64,000 nt of DNA, from NCBI RefSeq assembly GCF_018604545.1, contig NZ_CP075896.1:1116001-1180000 (forward strand). The letters are read 5' to 3'. How positions within the stretch are numbered: the first letter of the stretch is position 1; every line of letters starts with the position of its first letter. Shown one piece after another: positions 60,061-64,000 of this stretch. This DNA comes from Streptomyces koelreuteriae. GTDB lineage: Bacteria; Actinomycetota; Actinomycetes; Streptomycetales; Streptomycetaceae. Below the pieces are notes generated by a model. The model ran no database searches. It saw nothing but the letters and a program-made list of their open reading frames with translations, and had not been told where the DNA came from. The translations under genes were made by a program, and so were the position numbers.

Positions 60061-62979
60061 ATGCATCCCCCACCCCGGAGACGCGGAGCGGTGCGGCGCG
60101 TGTGGATCGCCGCCGTCGCAGCTCTCGCGCTTCCGTTGACGATGCTCTCCTCAGGGTCGACTCCCGCGCAGGCGGCCGCACTTCAGTGCAGTGTCGATTA
60201 CAAGACGAACGACTGGGGCTCCGGCTTCACCGCGGATCTGACCCTCACCAACCGCGGCACGGACGCCATCGACGGCTGGACGCTGACCTACGCCTACTCC
60301 GGCAACCAGAGGCTGGGGAACGGCTGGAACGGCACCTGGTCGCAGTCCGGCCAGAACGTCACCGTCAAGAACGCCTCCCACAACGCGCGGGTCGCCGCGG
60401 GCGCCGCCGTCTCCACCGGCGCCCAGTTCACCTACAGCGGCTCCAACGCCGCGCCGACATCCTTCTCGGTCAACGGCACGGCCTGCACCGGCGCGCACCA
60501 GCCGCCGATCGCCGTGCTGACCAGCCCGTCCGCCGGTGCCGTCTACACGCAGGGCCAGGCGGTCCCGCTGGCGGCCACGGCCGCGGCCGCGGACAACGCC
60601 ACGATCAGCAAGGTGGAGTTCTACGACGACACCACGCTGCTGGGCACGGACACGAGTGCGCCGTACGCGCTCTCCGTTTCCGACTTGACCGTGGGCAGTC
60701 ACTCCCTGGTGGCGAAGGCGTACGACAGCATGGGCGCCTCCGCGAACTCCACCCCGGTCGGCATCACGGTCTCCTCCGGTCCCACCGTCGTGGCCTCGCC
60801 GCTCCAACTGGGCGTCCAGTCGGGCAAGTCGGGCACCTACGACGTGAAGCTGTCCAAGCAGCCGACGTCCAACGTGACGGTGGCGTCGGCCCGCGCGAGC
60901 GGCAACTCGGGCCTGTCGGTCACGGGTGGCGCCTCGCTCACCTTCACCCCGCAGAACTGGAACACGGCACAGAAGGTGACCGTCACCGCGGCCAACTCCG
61001 GCACCGGGTCGGCCGTCTTCGAGTCGACGGCGACGGGTCACGCCAAGGCCTCGGTCACCGTGACCCAGCTGGCGGCGGCGAAGGTCTACGACGCCCGCTT
61101 CCTGGAGCTCTACGGGAAGATCACCAACCCGGCGAACGGCTACTTCTCCCCCGAGGGCATCCCCTACCACTCGGTCGAGACGCTGATCGTCGAGGCGCCG
61201 GACCACGGCCACGAGACCACCTCGGAGGCGTACAGCTACCTCCTGTGGCTCCAGGCCATGTACGGCAAGGTGACCGGCGACTGGGCCAAGTTCAACGGCG
61301 CGTGGGACCTCATGGAGAAGTACATGATCCCCACCCGCGCCGACCAGCCGACCAACTCCTTCTACAACGCGTCCAAGCCGGCGACCTACGCGCCCGAGCT
61401 GGACACCCCGAACGAGTACCCGGCGGGGCTCGACACCGGCGCCTCGGTCGGCCGGGACCCGATCGCGGCCGAGCTGAAGAGCGCGTACGGCACGGACGAC
61501 GTCTACGGCATGCACTGGCTGCAGGACGTGGACAACGTCTACGGCTACGGCAACTCGCCCGGCAAGTGCGAGGCGGGCCCGTCGGACACCGGCCCGTCGT
61601 ACATCAACACCTTCCAGCGCGGCGCGCAGGAGTCGGTGTGGGAGACGGTGCCGCAGCCGACCTGCGACGCCTTCAAGTACGGCGGAAAGAACGGCTATCT
61701 GGATCTGTTCACCGGTGACGCCTCCTACGCCAAGCAGTGGAAGTTCACCAACGCGCCCGACGCCGACGCCCGGGCCGTGCAGGCCGCCTACTGGGCGGAT
61801 CTGTGGGCGAAGGAGCAGGGCAAGGGCGGGGACGTCTCCGCGACGGTCGGCAAGGCCGCCAAGATGGGCGACTACCTGCGCTACTCCATGTTCGACAAGT
61901 ACTTCAAGAAGATCGGCAACTGCGTCGGCCCCGCGGCCTGCCCGGCGGGCACCGGCAAGGACGCCTCGCACTACCTGATGTCCTGGTACTACGCCTGGGG
62001 CGGCGCCACCGACACCGCGGCCGGCTGGGCCTGGCGCATCGGCTCCAGCCACGCCCACGGCGGCTACCAGAACCCCCTCGCGGCCTACGCGCTCGGCAAC
62101 TACGCCCCGCTGAAGCCCAAGTCGGCGACGGGCGCGGCCGACTGGTCGAAGTCCATGGAACGGCAGCTGGAGTTCTACCGCTGGCTGCAGTCGAGCGAGG
62201 GTGCGATCGCCGGCGGCGCGACCAACAGCTGGGCGGGCCGGTACGCGACCCCGCCCGCCGGGAAGTCGACGTTCTACGGCATGTACTACGACGAGAAGCC
62301 CGTGTACCACGACCCGCCGTCCAACCAGTGGTTCGGCTTCCAGGCGTGGTCCATGGAGCGGGTCGCCGAGCTGTACCAGCAGACGGGCAACGCGCAGGCC
62401 AAGACGGTCCTCGACAAGTGGGTCGACTGGGCGCTGTCCAAGACCACGTTCAACCCGGACGGCACGTTCCGGATCCCGTCGACGCTGCAGTGGTCGGGCC
62501 AGCCCGACACGTGGAACGCCTCCAGCCCCGGCTCCAACAGCGGGCTGCGCGTCACCGTCGCCGACTACACGAACGATGTCGGTGTGGCGGCCTCGTACGC
62601 CAAGACCTTGACGTACTACGCGGACCGCTCCGGTGACACGGAGGCCGGTGCGGCGGCGAAGAAGCTGCTGGACGGGATGTGGGACAACCACCAGGACGCG
62701 CTCGGGATCGCCGTTCCGGAGAACCGGGCCGACTACAACCGGTTCGACGATCCGGTGTACGTCCCGAGCGGCTGGACGGGCACGATGCCGAACGGTGACG
62801 CGATCAACTCGTCGTCGACGTTCGACTCGATCCGGTCCTTCTACGAGGACGACCCGGCCTGGTCGAAGATCGAGAGCTATCTGGCGGGCGGTGCGGTTCC
62901 GTCGTTCACGTATCACCGGTTCTGGGCTCAGGCGGATATCGCGCTTGCCATGGGCTCGTACGCGGAGCTTCTCGAATAG
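60061..62979 (+). CDS. secreted GH48 cellulase (reducing-end cellobiohydrolase) with CBM2 and Ig-like linker domains
   Basis: A 972-aa secreted cellulase. Signal peptide to ~39 (ends AQAAA), CBM2 (~41-142; [14 protein letters not shown] ... GTAC), an Ig-like domain with [15 protein letters not shown] (~150-235), a second beta-rich module (~245-330), then GH48 (~340-972). GH48 landmarks: [44 protein letters not shown], whose HETTSEA holds the catalytic Glu, and [19 protein letters not shown]48 works processively from reducing ends and acts with GH6. AAGGAGG precedes the ATG. Expression is presumably CebR-repressed and cellobiose-induced. Confidence 0.95.
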   Translation: MHPPPRRRGAVRRVWIAAVAALALPLTMLSSGSTPAQAAALQCSVDYKTNDWGSGFTADLTLTNRGTDAIDGWTLTYAYSGNQRLGNGWNGTWSQSGQNVTVKNASHNARVAAGAAVSTGAQFTYSGSNAAPTSFSVNGTACTGAHQPPIAVLTSPSAGAVYTQGQAVPLAATAAAADNATISKVEFYDDTTLLGTDTSAPYALSVSDLTVGSHSLVAKAYDSMGASANSTPVGITVSSGPTVVASPLQLGVQSGKSGTYDVKLSKQPTSNVTVASARASGNSGLSVTGGASLTFTPQNWNTAQKVTVTAANSGTGSAVFESTATGHAKASVTVTQLAAAKVYDARFLELYGKITNPANGYFSPEGIPYHSVETLIVEAPDHGHETTSEAYSYLLWLQAMYGKVTGDWAKFNGAWDLMEKYMIPTRADQPTNSFYNASKPATYAPELDTPNEYPAGLDTGASVGRDPIAAELKSAYGTDDVYGMHWLQDVDNVYGYGNSPGKCEAGPSDTGPSYINTFQRGAQESVWETVPQPTCDAFKYGGKNGYLDLFTGDASYAKQWKFTNAPDADARAVQAAYWADLWAKEQGKGGDVSATVGKAAKMGDYLRYSMFDKYFKKIGNCVGPAACPAGTGKDASHYLMSWYYAWGGATDTAAGWAWRIGSSHAHGGYQNPLAAYALGNYAPLKPKSATGAADWSKSMERQLEFYRWLQSSEGAIAGGATNSWAGRYATPPAGKSTFYGMYYDEKPVYHDPPSNQWFGFQAWSMERVAELYQQTGNAQAKTVLDKWVDWALSKTTFNPDGTFRIPSTLQWSGQPDTWNASSPGSNSGLRVTVADYTNDVGVAASYAKTLTYYADRSGDTEAGAAAKKLLDGMWDNHQDALGIAVPENRADYNRFDDPVYVPSGWTGTMPNGDAINSSSTFDSIRSFYEDDPAWSKIESYLAGGAVPSFTYHRFWAQADIALAMGSYAELLE

Positions 62980-63039
62980 CCCCCGCCGGGCGCTCCGCGG
63001 GTGGAGCGGGTTCTTCGGCTGCGGGCCCGGCTGTGGCTG

Positions 63040-63061
63040 GTCGCGCAGTTCCCCGCGCCCC
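63040..63061. repeat. dispersed Streptomyces-type repeat, intergenic copy
   Basis: The second copy of the 22-bp element also seen at 39657-39678, here between the GH48 and GH74 genes. It contains GCGCAGTTCCCCGCGCCCC. Related stretches recur in many Streptomyces intergenic regions. Confidence 0.7.
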
Positions 63062-63122
63062 CAAGAACAGCGTCCGAAGCTCTGCGTACGTGGCCCTGCA
63101 CCTGACGCGGGGCCACCTCGGT

Positions 63123-63153
63123 CGGGCGGCTCCACCCGCACGGGAGCCGCCCG
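63123..63153 (+). terminator. hairpin between GH48 and GH74
   Basis: CGGGCGGCTCC (63123-63133) and its complement (63143-63153) with a 9-nt loop, 37 bp before the GH74 start. A terminator for GH48, or an attenuator in the GH74 leader. Confidence 0.75.
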
Positions 63154-63189
63154 GCCCTCGCACGTCCCCCTCACGGAAGGACCCCCACC

Positions 63190-64000
63190 GTGCGAAGAAC
63201 CCGTATCCTCACCGCCGTGCTCGCGCTGGCCGCCGGGCTGCTGTCGGGTGCGCCCTCCGCCCTGGCTGCTGATCCGGACTCGACGAAGCTCGCCGCCGAT
63301 ACCTACACCTGGAAGAACGCCCGGATCGACGGGGGCGGGTTCGTTCCCGGGATCGTCTTCAACCGGAGCGAGAAGAACCTCGCCTACGCCCGTACCGACA
63401 TCGGCGGCGTGTACCGCTGGCAGGAGGCGTCGAAGAGCTGGACGCCGCTGCTGGACTCGGTCGGGTGGGACGACTGGGGGCACACGGGTGTGGTGAGCGT
63501 CGCGTCCGACTCCGTCGACCCGAACAAGGTCTACGCGGCGGTCGGGACGTACACCAACAGCTGGGACCCGAAGAACGGCGCCGTCATGCGGTCCTCCGAC
63601 CGGGGCGCGAGCTGGCAGAAGGCGAATCTGCCGTTCAAGCTGGGCGGCAACATGCCGGGGCGGGGCATGGGCGAGCGGCTGGCGGTCGACCCGAACCGCA
63701 ACAGCGTGCTGTACCTGGGCGCGCCCAGCGGCAAGGGGCTGTGGCGGTCGACGGACTCGGGCGTGACGTGGTCGCAGGTGACGAACTTCCCGAACGTCGG
63801 GAACTACGTGCAGGATCCGAGCGACACGTCCGGCTACGCCTCCGACAACCAGGGCATCGTCTGGGTCAGCTTCGACGAGTCGACGGGCACCTCGGGCAAC
63901 GCCACGAAGACGCTCTACGTCGGGGTCGCCGACGCGGAGAACGCGGTGTACCGCTCGACGGACGCGGGCGCGACCTGGCAGCGGCTGGCCGGACAGCCGA
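63190..64000 (+). CDS. secreted GH74 xyloglucanase / endoglucanase, N-terminal part, cut by window edge
   Basis: The first 270 residues of a secreted beta-propeller glycosidase. Signal peptide MRRTRILTAVLALAAGLLSG with cleavage after ALAA (~27). The GH74 start is very clear: YTWKNARIDGGGFVPGIVFNRSEKNLAYARTDIGGVYRW, then VGWDDWGHTGVVSVA with one catalytic Asp, followed by repeats with Asp-box-like SSDRGASW, STDSGVTW and STDAGATW. It attacks xyloglucan or mixed glucans exposed by the cellulases encoded upstream. The GTG at 63190 follows GGAAGGA. The second catalytic Asp and any CBM are outside the window. Confidence 0.93.
   Translation, partial: MRRTRILTAVLALAAGLLSGAPSALAADPDSTKLAADTYTWKNARIDGGGFVPGIVFNRSEKNLAYARTDIGGVYRWQEASKSWTPLLDSVGWDDWGHTGVVSVASDSVDPNKVYAAVGTYTNSWDPKNGAVMRSSDRGASWQKANLPFKLGGNMPGRGMGERLAVDPNRNSVLYLGAPSGKGLWRSTDSGVTWSQVTNFPNVGNYVQDPSDTSGYASDNQGIVWVSFDESTGTSGNATKTLYVGVADAENAVYRSTDAGATWQRLAGQP

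Noticed and set aside
60151..63483. Open frame of 1110 codons on the minus strand
   Set aside because: It is antisense to the GH48 and GH74 genes. Its repetitive Val/Arg/Gly composition is the mirror of the cellulase codons.

Overview
The window is very GC-rich, with strong G/C third-position bias, frequent GTG starts, Tat and Sec exported hydrolases, CebR-type operators and an ebo-type gene cluster. Together these point to a Streptomyces (or close actinomycete) chromosome. About 49 protein genes and one tRNA are packed with short gaps and many 4-bp ATGA/GTGA overlaps. I see no rRNA, insertion sequence, prophage or CRISPR array.

Layout. 0-4.2 kb: an aromatic-ring catabolic pair (FAD phenol-type hydroxylase, then an intradiol dioxygenase cut by the window edge), divergent from a Fis/GAF regulator with a repeat-rich control region. 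4.2-5.8 kb: tRNA-Leu(GAG) and a DUF2254 membrane protein. 5.9-16.2 kb: a module that looks built for oxalate and CoA-thioester metabolism. Its leftward operon is a second sucCD plus an aldehyde dehydrogenase; its rightward genes are a ThDP lyase/decarboxylase, a formyl-CoA:oxalate CoA-transferase, an NDP-forming acyl-CoA synthetase and an OFA-type transporter. 16.3-25.1 kb: an ebo cluster (inositol-phosphate-synthase-like protein, UbiA prenyltransferase, sugar isomerase, EboA, TatD/EboB, EboE, phosphodiesterase/EboF) with overlapping genes, followed by a Tat-exported TIM-barrel protein. 25.2-36.3 kb: a sugar operon with a ROK regulator, a ribose-type ABC importer, a Gfo/Idh/MocA dehydrogenase, a sugar isomerase and a giant secreted sorbosone-dehydrogenase/PKD/ThuA/DUF1080 protein.

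36.5-38.7 kb: thioesterase, FCD-GntR regulator and a KAS III enzyme. 38.8-46.9 kb: a second OFA transporter with a hidden 45-aa small subunit, divergent from a formate dehydrogenase operon. In that operon the alpha subunit is split, with its Fe-S N-terminus encoded downstream of its catalytic part; NuoE and NuoF are fused; and FdhD closes the operon. 47-57.8 kb: mixed genes (MarR/quinone reductase pair, sialidase, DUF4185 protein, BASS transporter/LysR pair, acyl-CoA synthetase, aldo/keto reductase, methyltransferase with a histidine-rich N-terminus). 57.9-64 kb: a cellulase locus (GH6 and GH48 divergent around CebR-like operators, then GH74 cut by the window edge).

How they work together (inference). 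Oxalate enters through OFA transporters, is activated and decarboxylated through CoA thioesters, and the resulting formate is oxidised by the NAD-linked formate dehydrogenase. A similar sequence containing TTCGTC(G/T)AC lies upstream of sucC/oxc, between the second OFA gene and the formate dehydrogenase operon, and in front of the FCD-GntR gene. This suggests one regulator ties the two distant modules together. All functions are assigned from sequence reading alone, without database searches.
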